DNA from: Janthinobacterium tructae
GTDB taxonomy: Bacteria > Pseudomonadota > Gammaproteobacteria > Burkholderiales > Burkholderiaceae_D
NCBI RefSeq assembly: GCF_006517255.1
Contig: NZ_CP041185.1
Span: forward strand, 682,001-746,000
Direction of reading: 5' to 3'
Length of the DNA stretch: 64,000 nt
Shown: one piece after another, positions 48,201 to 54,940 of the stretch
Layout of the letters: the number at the start of each line of letters is the position of its first letter
Position numbering within the stretch: the stretch's first letter is position 1
Program-made: the position numbers and the translations under genes
The notes under the pieces: model-generated
The model's input: the letters and a program-made list of their open reading frames with translations, nothing else
Told to the model about the DNA's origin: nothing
Databases searched by the model: none

Positions 48201-49084
48201 ACGGCAGGAACATCCGCTACCAGGGTGATATCAGCCTGTATGGCCCGTCTGGCGTGAATACGCTGTTTGGCGGCGACATCAGCATGCTCGCGCCGGGCGG
48301 CAAGCAGGTCTTCGGCACGGAGGGCCAGGCGCCGCTCGCTGTGCCTGGCCTGGTGCCCGGTGTGCTCACGCAGGGTGCGGGCGATATCGCGCTGTACGCC
48401 CAGGACAGCATGCTGCTGGGCCAAAGCCGCATCATGACCACCTTCGGCGGCGCCATCCTGGGCTGGTCGGCGCTGGGCGACATCAATGCGGGGCGCGGTT
48501 CGAAGTCGACCATCGTCTACACGCCGCCCAAGCGCGTGTATGACCAATGGGGCAATGTGACGCTGGCGTCCGACGTGCCCAGCACGGGCGCCGGCATCGC
48601 CACGCTGGCGCCGATACCGGAAGTGCCGGCCGGCGATATCGACCTGATCGCTCCCCTGGGTACCATCGACGCGGGCGAGGCGGGCATCCGCGTCTCGGGC
48701 AATATCAACCTGGCGGCGTTGCAGGTGGTGAACGCGGCGAACATCCAGGTGCAGGGGAAATCGAGCGGCATGCCGGTACTGGCCGCCGTGAATGTGGCCG
48801 CCCTGAGCAACGCCAGTGCGGCGGCATCGCAGGCGACGGGCGCGGCGCAGGAAGTGCTGCAGCGCGAGCGGGCGGCGGCGCGCGGCAGCTTGCCATCGAT
48901 CTTTTCCGTGCGCGTGCTGGGCTTCGGCGACGAGCCGGTCGAAGACGGTGACAAGCCCGACAAGCGCGACAAGGCGGCCAGCTACCGGCCGGACAGCCCC
49001 GTCGCCATCCTGGGCCTCGGCGGCACGGGTGCCACTCAGCGCGCCCACCTGACGCGCCAGGAGCAGCAGGAGCTGGACCTGTGA
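36272..49084 (+). CDS. Giant filamentous-haemagglutinin-like exoprotein 2
   Basis: 4,270 residues. The ATG at 36272 follows AGGAAA at 36258-36263, the same ribosome-binding site and spacing as giant gene 1. Signal peptide about 1-49 (LAYAVAVLLAAGGTLQQAQA). A Gln/Ala-rich helix (LQRSLNNLNLAARAIAAQQA) precedes the TPS haemagglutination domain (AILNWETLNVGKDTTLSF, NRNGIVFHGASQ). A long Gly/Ala/Asp-rich beta-helix body follows, and the conserved DUF3739-like end (STIVYTPPKRVYDQWGNV, RVLGFGDE) closes it. It is colinear with giant protein 1 throughout. A divergent segment at about 3036-3157 carries two Cys pairs (CDAGAC, CDADLC) between conserved flanks. Its stop overlaps sigma B by one base. Secretion partner not found nearby. 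Confidence 0.93.
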   Translation: MTMFHTARRTTMTQTLRVPAPQAAMRLTPLAYAVAVLLAAGGTLQQAQAQQAFSGAWFAGKGATQATAVQTGRQPGGVPLAGRPAAPGAQTGEQLQRSLNNLNLAARAIAAQQAAQAQARQGAAAAPGVPDGLVNGGLKIDANSLTAGWLNAQAPVQTVQGGKTTVLVRQTADKAILNWETLNVGKDTTLSFQQQKDWAVLNRVNDPLARPSQIQGRIEGDGTVLLVNRNGIVFHGASQVDTRNLVAAAAGIGDAQFRERGIYSNGSAPSISDALGKVDVLRGARLAARAPANSTEGGGYVLLAGAEVHNGGEILAPKGQALLAAGDSFVIRKGVGTDGNALSTTRGNEVVPRSGVAGATGKVTNSGLIQAREGDATLAGREVRQDGVLLASTSVNARGTVHLQALGEQAAVVLGQGATTAVLIEEDASNTALDSQRDGLRAPAVAGAASMLPLADRRDQSRIAIDSAGTVDFQDASLTLATGGQISVNAAGRSLVRDGARIDVAGAAGVRLAMESNNVKVNVQGNEQRDAPGNRDGKGLNSSDIWLDRRSLVFVPKGANGYDSDRWYTAGGLLEVGGYLGMQGHTVGEWMAQGGTLSFDGKDVVTQSGSSINLSGGTLRVEGGSIRQTWVNGADGRQYEASRAPGDLLYTGLYRGFEELHARWGESATASYRSPLIAPLQRLENGYTVGRDAGKLVIGTQAAVLEGLIDAAAVQGPGQQQAAQAGVDGYHQSHKAAATRGQLIVGRSVPMFEKSTGLTHDSLGAVMRDVQLAGGADDIAAGLDLGTLLPTSRQGRLVLDTARLNGFELGAIRMAATDTIAVNGAVRVADGGNVTLYGSAVAVNADVTAHAGSIQIGNILRQAVNDRIEDSLLKAPPGGNAGVQVAGGVTLDASGLWSQSLQEEESLSGAKLAYRHGGSVSLRSSGDVLLRQDSRIDVRSGAAQLAGGAVRGGKGGNVTLETRMQGSERAASLGFDGALLGQGMEGGGTLQVRAAKVQIGAPAQAAADTLQLDSGFFDKGFSRYDIGGNGGLTVADGAQVAVTMPLLRLAGQEVEAWLSPVYREDARKGVLTQRLGASLRLQAGVADVSGGADMASVQARIGHGAKLEVDPGQSITVAGIGQLTLDGRLNAWGGKIVLEGMAGDVQAAEVANGAGHGRSIWIGDGAVLDVAARAATAVDARGQRYGLVRDGGSIVVGGTLDHATGKADAAHLFVAMREGALLDASGTQAQLDVAGLGATQVASRGGSIALASNNGLYLDGQMKAGAGGASAAGGTLALALETPLYRDTAGARVRQAREFMLRQQPAGGTLAATQPEQAAAQFVYGHAALAASQVAAGGFGNLSILSNGMLGFDGDLSLSLGQSLHLYAPTLVLADGAAAATRVLLAAPYMRLAGIGAVGTGDGQIRPTVTGGVSTQPAAGTLRLEAMQLLDVRDVLTTGAHGGKERAQGLPMVLDRRAFDSVELASQGDLRFLGATVSGQNTALNTPADLSLTAARIYPATGANAIVRVGYLGGGSDYAQQRLLRIGRAGTDGQAPPLPPSSAFGALTLGAAAIEQGGVLLAPLGSIVLGASTGASMSDTRSLRFLPGSVTSVSGAGMMLPYGGTADGVSWSYDGQDVSLLGAGGTYGTTANLKVGLAMKSRAVDVLPGAVLDLSGGGQLLGAAFVAGRGGSTDARYHPLVQTRANGGFILPELASNPVYAIVPGAQAPVAPADGERGASVPVPGQQVTIGAGVPGLPAGSYTLLPSTYALLPGAFRIEINGQAGIAPAAPNAMRNGSWAASGRLSVAGTGIGDALSRQLIVTPASVLRSYSQYRETSYADFVRADAARLDVPRAMLEADARTMLVQLMPGNGDALDFRFQGQARFQPADKGHGGTLAFPMDGGHLEVLAASGQASADIGTASLRAVDVNAVGAARLSLGSLPVVRYGQGGNLLDFSTGGAAGAITVRDGASLSAAEVLLIANSTVANQGAGIKVEQGAAISTLGRGKSAFDAEDGFVYQPGYRGVLAVSNGRLQMLAPEYDSVGTPASIRIGTCAQAACAGATSLYSEGSIAFATSSAFELGDAVRYGTHHLTLAVGGINVGSAQALDAAAARGALPPGLTLNQEVLDRLLRGDASTGAPALQTLSLTAAQSLNFYGDATLSTMDASGKSLLDKLSLTTPAMYGGGKAGEAARIVTDTLVWNGGTAGPAALPGAVLAGGAGTGSGTLDVNARRIEFGYGPDTRPDTLADAQRLILGFADVRLNASERITANHKGSLAVHQSQGAYAAGKGYAYAGGDLYLNTPLLTGQAGSVNRITAGGALYIAGAGAGLGGPAALAGSDALGAELLLAGNSVTLDTAVVLPSGKLTLAATGDVRLLDGAQLDMAGRKVSIHDADKYSWGGEVILTSRSGNIAQAAAAGIDVSARNNQGGKVQAIALDAGAGKVDLQGRLLGGASGRYDAGGTVLPYKGGVVDIRAQDVGDFAALNRRLNDGKVDGERSFQIKRGDLTIGDEIRAGSVNVSLDNGRLTVAGTIDASGERVGSIRLAGKHGVTLAGTAVLDAHGSVLRVDSYGKIIDAPNRALIEINAGDGVLALDSGARLDVRHGTAAGSGADKGRHDGKARGTLDLHAARLGSAGGASDADAATHGDIAIAAGAGLRIEGAREIAVHGTARYSDAPQGVLKDVSGQVVPGPDGLPQADLAAGGRPYQYIDQAYLDSKHGDSTDFMAAALGNANLLENKLAGLRTAALAEALHVRPGVEIVTQGDLVVSGDIDLSAHRYAGLNAKAPKTAVAGSGEPGSLVLRAGGNLDIFGSINDGFAPPPATPDDKGWVLTPGRQAYGADVVVPGHGVVLAEGTLFPAGKVLNYALPIQSVTLAVGTVLPVAASLAAALEVPLDTVLRADVRDSAGRLLHAAGTLVAGQPLLLPKGTQMGAGSQLPGTAALEGLTWPAGVPLPSLAQFDNYLKPNGVMLASALALRVGALIPADTRVKLPGGALSVPLRAITGGVQGRNWAVAPMLPEGSLSWSMRLVSGADTGAADTRSIRPVLAGDLRLADSHYALYETYDRKIIPGTPARPGGAWFWNAFGGELGYEPGTPVAPDLEDWCDAGACDRYNYAWSDSASLYDPAWLAGKPVPLDVEGLCDADLCIPLGKAIPGTPDRVEIGALKSVTPATQHFSVLRTGTGDLDLIAAGNVSTLSPYGIYTAGTSTASLGNAAYNQARGRAGDGATVLGSGGAAYESLVDGGAASPYAAWYPDHGGNVLLRAGGNLTGDIVSAFGVARQEDLRRQAASANVGNWLWRQGTGGTAGVDPIPASWWINFGTYIKEAGGASVLQPDQAIIDKLPMLVGFTGMGTLGGGNLSVDVGGHAGMQARRGSADGNQSPRSEGLVLAVAGTGRVGADGGMLLTGGGDMDVRIGGDLNPGLQARAAVNTGSGMQLGVATDYQNQNLNLNGALSNLRGALALQTGSLGGVAFNYGGMPQQHDSKEQRAYDPYGATLGTATGGATLMLGDAAARVSTRGDLVLAGTGDPGRVKTPHSSAFTANGKAYAQGGYGWFSLWTDGTAIDLFSAGGSLAPSVQLGDVDFGRTPASQGNHADSDGRFLFPSQLGAVAAHGSIFLGKSALGGQDYYAPGYSMLLAPSASGRLDLLAGDSLYASGYAVSRSGAAASSLATPVHPAFAGYAQPATYVAGNGGVDGILSSLVRFPLFAFGSPSAAPLGDIAGTPSRLYAGKGDIVGLRSGELLAFANGQRAGQTWYEGVAPVWMRAGRDIVNSGTQPGQPTALPNTMANTRENVYGNGVSTGNLFVHARATDVSIVAAGRDILHSSFNVAGPGTLELTAGRHIRMEEQGALVSLGAVVAGDQRPGAGIVLQAGLGDAGVNGVDFAAFAQRYLDPANLAQAGVPLAQQAGKVARTYAPDLAAWLAAREGFAGTPQQARTRFAALSPEQQRIFARQVFFDELKAGGREYNDAQGPRFGSYLRGRNAIAALFPAQDAHGRNIRYQGDISLYGPSGVNTLFGGDISMLAPGGKQVFGTEGQAPLAVPGLVPGVLTQGAGDIALYAQDSMLLGQSRIMTTFGGAILGWSALGDINAGRGSKSTIVYTPPKRVYDQWGNVTLASDVPSTGAGIATLAPIPEVPAGDIDLIAPLGTIDAGEAGIRVSGNINLAALQVVNAANIQVQGKSSGMPVLAAVNVAALSNASAAASQATGAAQEVLQRERAAARGSLPSIFSVRVLGFGDEPVEDGDKPDKRDKAASYRPDSPVAILGLGGTGATQRAHLTRQEQQELDL

Positions 49085-49686
49085 TGGCCAGCGTGGAAGC
49101 GTTTTCGCCGTGCCTGCAGGCGCACCTGGCCACGCACTACGCGCGCCTGCACCGGCGCCTGACGCGCTACCTGGGCTGCTCGGAGCTGGCCAGCGACAGC
49201 CTGCACGACGCCTGGCTGCGCCTGGCGGGCAAGCCGGCGCCGCCCGCCAGCAGCATGGATGCCTACGTCTGCCGCGTGGCGTGCAACCTGGCCGTGGACC
49301 GGCTGCGCCAGGCGCGGCCCTGGCACTACGCGGACGGCGCCGAAGCGGTGCTGGAACAGTTGGCAGATGGCGCGGCGGGACCGGCCACGCTGGCCGAAGT
49401 GCGCTCCGAACTGGCCGCCGTCGACCGGGCGGTGGCGTGCCTGCCGCGGCGCCACCGCCAGGTGCTGTTCGGCTTGCGCCTGGAGGACGCCACGCGCGAC
49501 GAGGTGGCCGCGCGCCACGGCATCTCGCTGCGCAGCGTCGACACCCTGCTGCGGCAGGCGCTCGATCACTGCGCCGCGCAGACGGGGCAGACCGTCATCG
49601 GCGGCATCGGTACGGCGCGCCGGGCTTTGCGCACGGCGCGGGCTGGCTTCCAGCCGGGACCGCCATCGTTTGCTATTGCCACATAA
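49084..49686 (+). CDS. ECF sigma factor B (after giant gene 2)
   Basis: 200 residues from the ATG at 49084 (TGATG overlap with the giant stop); a GTG at 49081 would add one residue. Region 2: YARLHRRLTRYLGCSELASD, LHDAWLRLAG, AYVCRVACNLAVDRLRQ. Region 4: LPRRHRQVLFGLRLEDATRD and EVAARHGISLRSVDTLL. Very similar to sigma B of module 1 without the N-terminal extension. No anti-sigma gene is adjacent. The gene is convergent with the cytochrome b561 gene, 21 bp away, so the module ends here. Confidence 0.88.
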   Translation: MASVEAFSPCLQAHLATHYARLHRRLTRYLGCSELASDSLHDAWLRLAGKPAPPASSMDAYVCRVACNLAVDRLRQARPWHYADGAEAVLEQLADGAAGPATLAEVRSELAAVDRAVACLPRRHRQVLFGLRLEDATRDEVAARHGISLRSVDTLLRQALDHCAAQTGQTVIGGIGTARRALRTARAGFQPGPPSFAIAT

Positions 49687-49707
49687 GCATCATGGCACGC
49701 CAGCCGT

Positions 49708-50250
49708 CTATAGCATGCGCTGGAAGACACCATCCTTGTCCAGCAGCAGATGCTTGAGGCCGGCAAGGACGTGCAGGACGATCAGGGCGGCCAGGGTCCA
49801 GGCGCCCAGTTCGTGCAGTTCGAAGCATTGTTCGGCCAGCGCGTGGTCGGGCGCGAACCAGCGCGGCAGGGCCAGGCCGAAGAAGGCCACGCCGCTCTTG
49901 CTCAGCAGCGCACCGGCCAGGCCCGCGGCCGGCACCAGCAGCATGCCCGCGTACAGCAAGCCATGGCCCAGGCGCGACAGGCGCGCTTGCCACGGCGCCA
50001 CGGACGCCGGCAGGCTTGCCGGCGCGTGGCCCAGGCGCCAGGCGGCGCGCGCGGCGAGCAGCAGCAATAGCAGCAAGCCCAGCGATTTATGCAGATTGAA
50101 ATACACCTCGCTGCCGGGATCGTCCTCGACCTCCATCATATACCAGCCCAGGGCCAGCATGGCGGGGATCAGCACGGCCATCAGCCAGTGCAGCAGGCGC
50201 GCCGGGGATGCATAGCGCCAGCCTTGCGTCGTCAATTTCTCGGTGTTCAT
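49708..50250 (-). CDS. Cytochrome b561 family protein
   Basis: 180 residues with four membrane spans and the four heme-ligand histidines of the bacterial b561 family: LLHWLMAVLIPAML, NLHKSLGLLLLLLL, LGHGLLYAGMLLVP and LHELGAWTLAALIVLHVLAG. It should be an inner-membrane diheme protein moving electrons from quinol, for example to superoxide or other acceptors. The ATG at 50250 is preceded by AAGGAAA. It lies 49 bp downstream of the TolC-like gene on the same strand, so it may be the last gene of the metal-efflux operon. Confidence 0.9.
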   Translation of the reverse strand: MNTEKLTTQGWRYASPARLLHWLMAVLIPAMLALGWYMMEVEDDPGSEVYFNLHKSLGLLLLLLLAARAAWRLGHAPASLPASVAPWQARLSRLGHGLLYAGMLLVPAAGLAGALLSKSGVAFFGLALPRWFAPDHALAEQCFELHELGAWTLAALIVLHVLAGLKHLLLDKDGVFQRML

Positions 50251-50299
50251 GGTGTTTCCTTCTCGGTCAATCGCGTGGATGAATCGTGTTGGCGCCGCA

Positions 50300-51526
50300 T
50301 CAGTCGATGGACCAGATGGCGTGCGCGTCGAGTTGCAGGCGCGCCTGGGCCGCCAGCGCCTCGATCTGCGCCGTCTGCGCCGTGAGCGCCGCGTCGAGCG
50401 CCTGCCGCCTGCCGGCCAGCGCTACGGCCAGCGTGCATTCGCCCGCCTGGTAGGCGCGCTGCATCAGTTCCGCCTGGTGGATGGTTTGTTGTTGTACCTC
50501 TTGCAATGTAGTCCATATGGCGTGGCTATGCACGCTGTCGCTGGCGGCACGCCGGGCCGCCAGGGCGACGCGCAGCTGCGTCTGCGCCACCCGTTCGCGC
50601 GCCATCGAGGCCTTGATTGCCGCCGCCGACCTGTCCGCCGCACGTCCGGCGCCGGGTAGGGGAAACGACAGGCTGACGCCGAACACCCGCTCCTGGCCGT
50701 CGCGCTCGCGCGCGGCGCGCAGTGCCAGCGTCGGGTCAGGCATGGCGTCGCTGGCCAGGCGGCTGGCGCGCATGGCGTACAGGTCCGCTTCCGCCTGGGC
50801 CAGCTGCAGTTCGTGGTTGTCATGCACGATGCGCTCGGCCCAGCTGCTTGCGTCCTCGCTGCCGGCTTGCGGCAGTGGCAGCGAGTCGGCCTGCGGACGC
50901 GGCAAGCCGGGGTAGCTGATGGCCAGCAGCGTGAGCGACTGTTCGCTGCGCTGGCGTGCCTGTTGCAGCAGGGCCAGCACGCGCCGCTGTTCCGTCTCGG
51001 CTTGCAGCAAATCGAGGGCGGCGCCGTCGCCCGCCTGGACGCGGCGCGCGGCAATCGATTGCAAGCGCTGCGTCACGGCCAGCTGCTCTTCCAGCCGCGC
51101 TACGCCGGCCAGGTCGCGCAGCGCGTCGAACCAGTCGCGCAGCAGGGCGCGTCCCGCCTCGTGCCAGGCGTCGCCATGCAGCGCGCGCGCGACGGCCAGA
51201 CCTTGCTCGCCCAGCGCCTGGTCCAGGCTGGCCTTGCCGAACCAGCGCAGGGGCCGCTCCAGCGCCACTTCCTGTTCCAGGTAGCGTTGCGCGCCGGGGG
51301 CGGTGCGCCGGCTGGCGCCCGCGCGCACCGTCCATTCATAGGGGCCGGCGGCCAGCTTGTCGCGTTCCGCGCCGGCCAGTTGCGTATTGAGCACCCCCTG
51401 GCGCAGCGCCGGCAGGCTGGCCAGCACGCGCCGCACCTCGGCTTCGGGCGGCAGCGCGGAAAGGACGCCTGGCGCCGCCTGCGCTCCCGCCGTCCACAGC
51501 AGCAGGGCCAGGGCGTGCGTCCTCAT
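50300..51526 (-). CDS. TolC/CzcC-family outer-membrane efflux protein
   Basis: 408 residues. Signal peptide about 1-18 (MRTHALALLLWTAGAQA). Two outer-membrane efflux protein repeats of long alpha-helices follow, e.g. ARRVQAGDGAALDLLQAETE and AERIVHDNHELQLAQAEADL, with PDPTLALRAARERDGQERVF and GVSLSFPLPG as the conserved strand. The ATG at 51526 is chosen for GGGAGG upstream. It overlaps the DUF3240 gene by 4 bp and completes a tripartite metal pump with the periplasmic adaptor and RND gene upstream. Confidence 0.9.
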   Translation of the reverse strand: MRTHALALLLWTAGAQAAPGVLSALPPEAEVRRVLASLPALRQGVLNTQLAGAERDKLAAGPYEWTVRAGASRRTAPGAQRYLEQEVALERPLRWFGKASLDQALGEQGLAVARALHGDAWHEAGRALLRDWFDALRDLAGVARLEEQLAVTQRLQSIAARRVQAGDGAALDLLQAETEQRRVLALLQQARQRSEQSLTLLAISYPGLPRPQADSLPLPQAGSEDASSWAERIVHDNHELQLAQAEADLYAMRASRLASDAMPDPTLALRAARERDGQERVFGVSLSFPLPGAGRAADRSAAAIKASMARERVAQTQLRVALAARRAASDSVHSHAIWTTLQEVQQQTIHQAELMQRAYQAGECTLAVALAGRRQALDAALTAQTAQIEALAAQARLQLDAHAIWSID

Positions 51527-51849
51527 GCCAGCCTCCCGTGGCACAGCACGGGGCTGATCCAGTAGGCGATGTCGGGCTTGGGCAGCTGTGCCGCCAGCGC
51601 CTGCACCAGCAGGCGCAAGTCGGTGTCGGCGCCGGCGACCAGGACCAGCTTGCGCCGCCCCCGTCCCCGCACCTGTTCCAGGCTGGAAGGATAGGCGGCG
51701 CCCGGTCCCATGCCTTGCGCATCGAGCACGGAAAAACCGGCAGCCCAGGCCGGGTGCAGCAGCAGGAAATCGAGGACGTCCTCTTCGAGGGCTACGGGCA
51801 TGGCCAGCGTCAGCATGGCGTCGCAGGGGGAACGGTCAGGGTGCTGCAT
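51523..51849 (-). CDS. DUF3240 family protein
   Basis: 108 residues, cytoplasmic by appearance. Segments LALEEDVLDFLLLHP-like (here VALEEDVLDFLLLHP), VRGRGRRKLVLVAGAD and AYWISPVLCHGRL fit the DUF3240 family, small ferredoxin-like-fold proteins often found inside heavy-metal RND operons; they resemble nitrogen-regulatory PII-type folds. It overlaps the RND gene by 14 bp and the TolC-like gene by 4 bp. A role in sensing or modulating the pump is plausible but not shown. Confidence 0.8.
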   Translation of the reverse strand: MQHPDRSPCDAMLTLAMPVALEEDVLDFLLLHPAWAAGFSVLDAQGMGPGAAYPSSLEQVRGRGRRKLVLVAGADTDLRLLVQALAAQLPKPDIAYWISPVLCHGRLA

Positions 51850-54800
51850 GGTGGGCTCCAGTGAGGGCAGTGGTAGGGACAGATGGCTGCGCCACGCCGT
51901 AGCGGCGGAACAGCAGGGGCAGCAGTACGAGGGTCAGCACGGTGGCGCTGAGCAGGCCGCCGATGACGACGATGGCCAGCGGCTTCTGGATTTCCGAGCC
52001 GGGTCCGGTGGCCAGCAACAGCGGCACCAGGCCCAGGCCCGTGATACAGGCCGTCATCATGACGGGGCGGAAGCGCCGCACGGCGCCTTGCAGCACCAGC
52101 TCGCCGACCGGCACGCCGCGCGCATGCAGGTCGTTGAAACAGGTGATCATCACCAGGCCATTGAGCACGGCGATGCCCATCAGCGCGATGAAGCCCACCG
52201 AGGCTGGCACGGACAGGTATTCGCCCGTCAGGGCCAGCGCATACACGCCTCCCGTCAGCGCGAACGGGATGTTGACCAGCACCAGCAGGGTTTGCCGGAT
52301 GCTGCGCAAGGTCGTATACAGCAGCAGGAAGATCAGCGCCAGCGCGATGGGCACGACCAGCGCCAGGCGGGCGGCGGCGCGCTGCTGGTTTTCGAACTGG
52401 CCGCCCCAGGCGATGCGATAGCCGGGCGGCAGCGGCACTTGCCGCGCCACCAGGGCCTTCGCTTCGTCGACGAAGCCGACCAGGTCGCGCCCGCGCACAT
52501 TGGCGCGCACCACCACCAGGCGCGAGGCGTTTTCGCGCTCCACCTTGACGGGGCCGTCGACCGTGCGCAGGCCGGCCACCTGGCTCAGGGCGATGGCGGG
52601 GCCATCGGCCATGGGCAGGCGCAGCTGGCCGAACAGATCGGCCGACAGCTGCAGTTGTTCGCCGCCGCGCAGCAGCAGGGGCAGCCGCTTGCCGCCTTCG
52701 ATGACGATGCCAGCCTGGCGCCCTTCGATCAGGGTGCGCAAATCGCCCTGGATCTGCTCCACCGAAAGGCCCAGGCGGGCGGCCGCCACCCGGTCGATAT
52801 CGACTTGCAGGTATTGCACGCCCGAGTTTTGCGTCGTCAGCACATCCTCGCTGCCGGCCAGCGTTCGCAGCTGGGCCACGATGCGCGCGGCCAGCGCGCC
52901 CAGCGTCTTGCTGTCAGGGCCGTAGATCTTGACGGCCACGTCGCCGCGCACGCCGGACAGCATTTCCGAGGTGCGCATCTCGATGGGCTGGGTGAAGCTG
53001 ATGTTGACGCCTGGAAAGCTCGCCGTGGCCGCGCGCAGGGCGTCGATCAGCGTTTCCTTGTTCGCGCTGTGCCACTGCGCGCGCGGCTTGAGCACCAGGA
53101 AGGAGTCCGTTTCGTTCAGGCCCATGGGATCGAGTCCCAGTTCATCGGACCCCAGGCGCGCCACGATGCGGCGCACGTCAGGCACTTGTTCCAGGATGCG
53201 GCGCTGGATGGCCATGTCCAGGCGCGCCGACTCTTGCAGGTTGACGGACGGCAGTTTTTCGATCTGCATGATGATGTCGCCTTCGTCCAGCGTGGGCATG
53301 AACGATTTGCCCACCTGCAGGAAGACGCCGGCGGCCAGCAGCAGGGCCGCCACGGCCACGCCGCCGATCAGGCGCTCGCGGCGCAGGGCGCGCCCGAGCA
53401 GGGCCAGGTAGGCCGCTTCCATTTTTTGTACCAGGCGCGGCGTGCCTGCGTGGCTTTCGGGCAGCAGCAGCGAGGCGAGCACGGGAATGACGGTCAGCGA
53501 CAGCAGCAGCGAAGCGGCCAGCGCGAAGAGGATGGTCAGCGCCACAGGGGCGAACAGCTTGCCTTCCAGGCCCTGCAGGGTCAGCAGGGGCAGGAAGACG
53601 ATCATGATCACCAGCATGCCTGCGCTGACGGGCAGCGCCACTTCGCGCACGGCCCGGTAGATGCGGTGCAGGCGCGGCACGCCCGGCTGCGCGTGGGCAC
53701 CATGGGCCTCGATGTTTTCCACCACCACCACGGCCGCATCGACCAGCATGCCGATGGCGATGGCCAGGCCGCCCAGCGACATCAGGTTGGCGCTCAGGCC
53801 ATACGCCTGCATCAGCAGGAAGGTGCCCAGCGCCGCCAGCGGCAGGATGCAGGCGACCACCAGCGCCGAGCGCAGGTTGCCCAGAAAGACGTACAGCAGC
53901 ACGATCACCAGCACGGTCGCTTCGGCCAGCGCGCCCGTGACGCTGGCCACGGCCCGCTCCACCAGCTTGCCGCGGTCGTAGAAGGTGCTGATGGTGGTGC
54001 CCTTGGGCAGGCTGGGGCCGAGCGCGTCGAGCCGCGCGCGCACTTGCCGCACCACTTGCTGCGCATTCGCGCCGCGCATGGCCAGCACCAGCGCCTGCAC
54101 GGCTTCGCCGCGCCCGTCCTGGGTGACGGCGCCATAGCGCGTCAGCTGGCCGATGCGCACCGTGGCCACCTGGCCCACGTTCACGGCCATGCCACCGCGC
54201 CGGTCGATGCCGATGGCGCGCACGTCGTCCAGCGTGCGGATGCCCGCGTCGCTGCGGATCAGCAGCGCCTCCTCGCCGCTGCCCAGGCGGCCCGCGCCGT
54301 CGCTGCGGTTGTTCGCTTCCAGCGCCTGCTGCAGCTGCGTCAGCGACAGGCCGCGCGCGGCCAGGGCGGCCAGGTCGGGCACCACTTCGAAGCTGCGCAC
54401 CATGCCGCCGAGCGAATTGACGTCGGCCACGCCGGCGATGTTGCGCAGCTGGGGGCGGATGGTCCATTCGAGCAGCGTGCGCTTTTCCATCAGGCTCAAG
54501 GGCCCCTCGATGGTGAACATGAAGATTTCACCGAGCGGCGTGGTGATCGGCGCCAGGCCACCGCTGACGGAGGCGGGCAAGTCCTTGAGCACGCTGGCCA
54601 GCCGTTCGCTGACTTGCTGGCGCGCCCAGAAGACATCCGTGCCTTCCTGAAAGTCCAGCGTGATGTCGGCGATCGCATATTTGGACTGCGAGCGCAGCAC
54701 GGCCTGGCGCGGTATGCCCAGCAATTCCTGCTCCACCGGGGCGACGATGCGCGCCTCGACTTCTTCCGGCGTCATGCCGGGTGCCTTCAGGATCAGCTTG

Positions 54801-54940
54801 ACCTGGGTACCGGAGACATCGGGAAAGGCGTCGATGGGCAGCTCGCGGAACGCCTGCACGCCGGCCGCCGCCATCAGCGCGGTCAGCACCAGCACCATCA
54901 GGCGCTGCGACAGCGACAGGGCGATCAAACGGGCCAGCAT
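51836..54940 (-). CDS. Heavy-metal efflux RND transporter (CzcA/CusA family)
   Basis: 1,034 residues with the twelve-span RND layout: first span near residues 12-30, a large periplasmic domain, spans 2-6 at about 335-540, a second periplasmic domain, and spans 8-12 at the end. HME-subfamily marks include ELPIDAFPDVSGTQVKL near the N-terminus, the charged fourth span IGMLVDAAVVVVENIEA, KSFMPTLDEGDIIMQIEKLP and SGVQYLQVDIDRVAAARLGL. It exports metal cations (Co, Zn, Cd, Cu or Ag) by proton antiport; I cannot choose the metal from the sequence. The start at 54940 overlaps the adaptor stop (ATGA) and has GGGAGG upstream. Confidence 0.93.
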   Translation of the reverse strand: MLARLIALSLSQRLMVLVLTALMAAAGVQAFRELPIDAFPDVSGTQVKLILKAPGMTPEEVEARIVAPVEQELLGIPRQAVLRSQSKYAIADITLDFQEGTDVFWARQQVSERLASVLKDLPASVSGGLAPITTPLGEIFMFTIEGPLSLMEKRTLLEWTIRPQLRNIAGVADVNSLGGMVRSFEVVPDLAALAARGLSLTQLQQALEANNRSDGAGRLGSGEEALLIRSDAGIRTLDDVRAIGIDRRGGMAVNVGQVATVRIGQLTRYGAVTQDGRGEAVQALVLAMRGANAQQVVRQVRARLDALGPSLPKGTTISTFYDRGKLVERAVASVTGALAEATVLVIVLLYVFLGNLRSALVVACILPLAALGTFLLMQAYGLSANLMSLGGLAIAIGMLVDAAVVVVENIEAHGAHAQPGVPRLHRIYRAVREVALPVSAGMLVIMIVFLPLLTLQGLEGKLFAPVALTILFALAASLLLSLTVIPVLASLLLPESHAGTPRLVQKMEAAYLALLGRALRRERLIGGVAVAALLLAAGVFLQVGKSFMPTLDEGDIIMQIEKLPSVNLQESARLDMAIQRRILEQVPDVRRIVARLGSDELGLDPMGLNETDSFLVLKPRAQWHSANKETLIDALRAATASFPGVNISFTQPIEMRTSEMLSGVRGDVAVKIYGPDSKTLGALAARIVAQLRTLAGSEDVLTTQNSGVQYLQVDIDRVAAARLGLSVEQIQGDLRTLIEGRQAGIVIEGGKRLPLLLRGGEQLQLSADLFGQLRLPMADGPAIALSQVAGLRTVDGPVKVERENASRLVVVRANVRGRDLVGFVDEAKALVARQVPLPPGYRIAWGGQFENQQRAAARLALVVPIALALIFLLLYTTLRSIRQTLLVLVNIPFALTGGVYALALTGEYLSVPASVGFIALMGIAVLNGLVMITCFNDLHARGVPVGELVLQGAVRRFRPVMMTACITGLGLVPLLLATGPGSEIQKPLAIVVIGGLLSATVLTLVLLPLLFRRYGVAQPSVPTTALTGAHHAAP

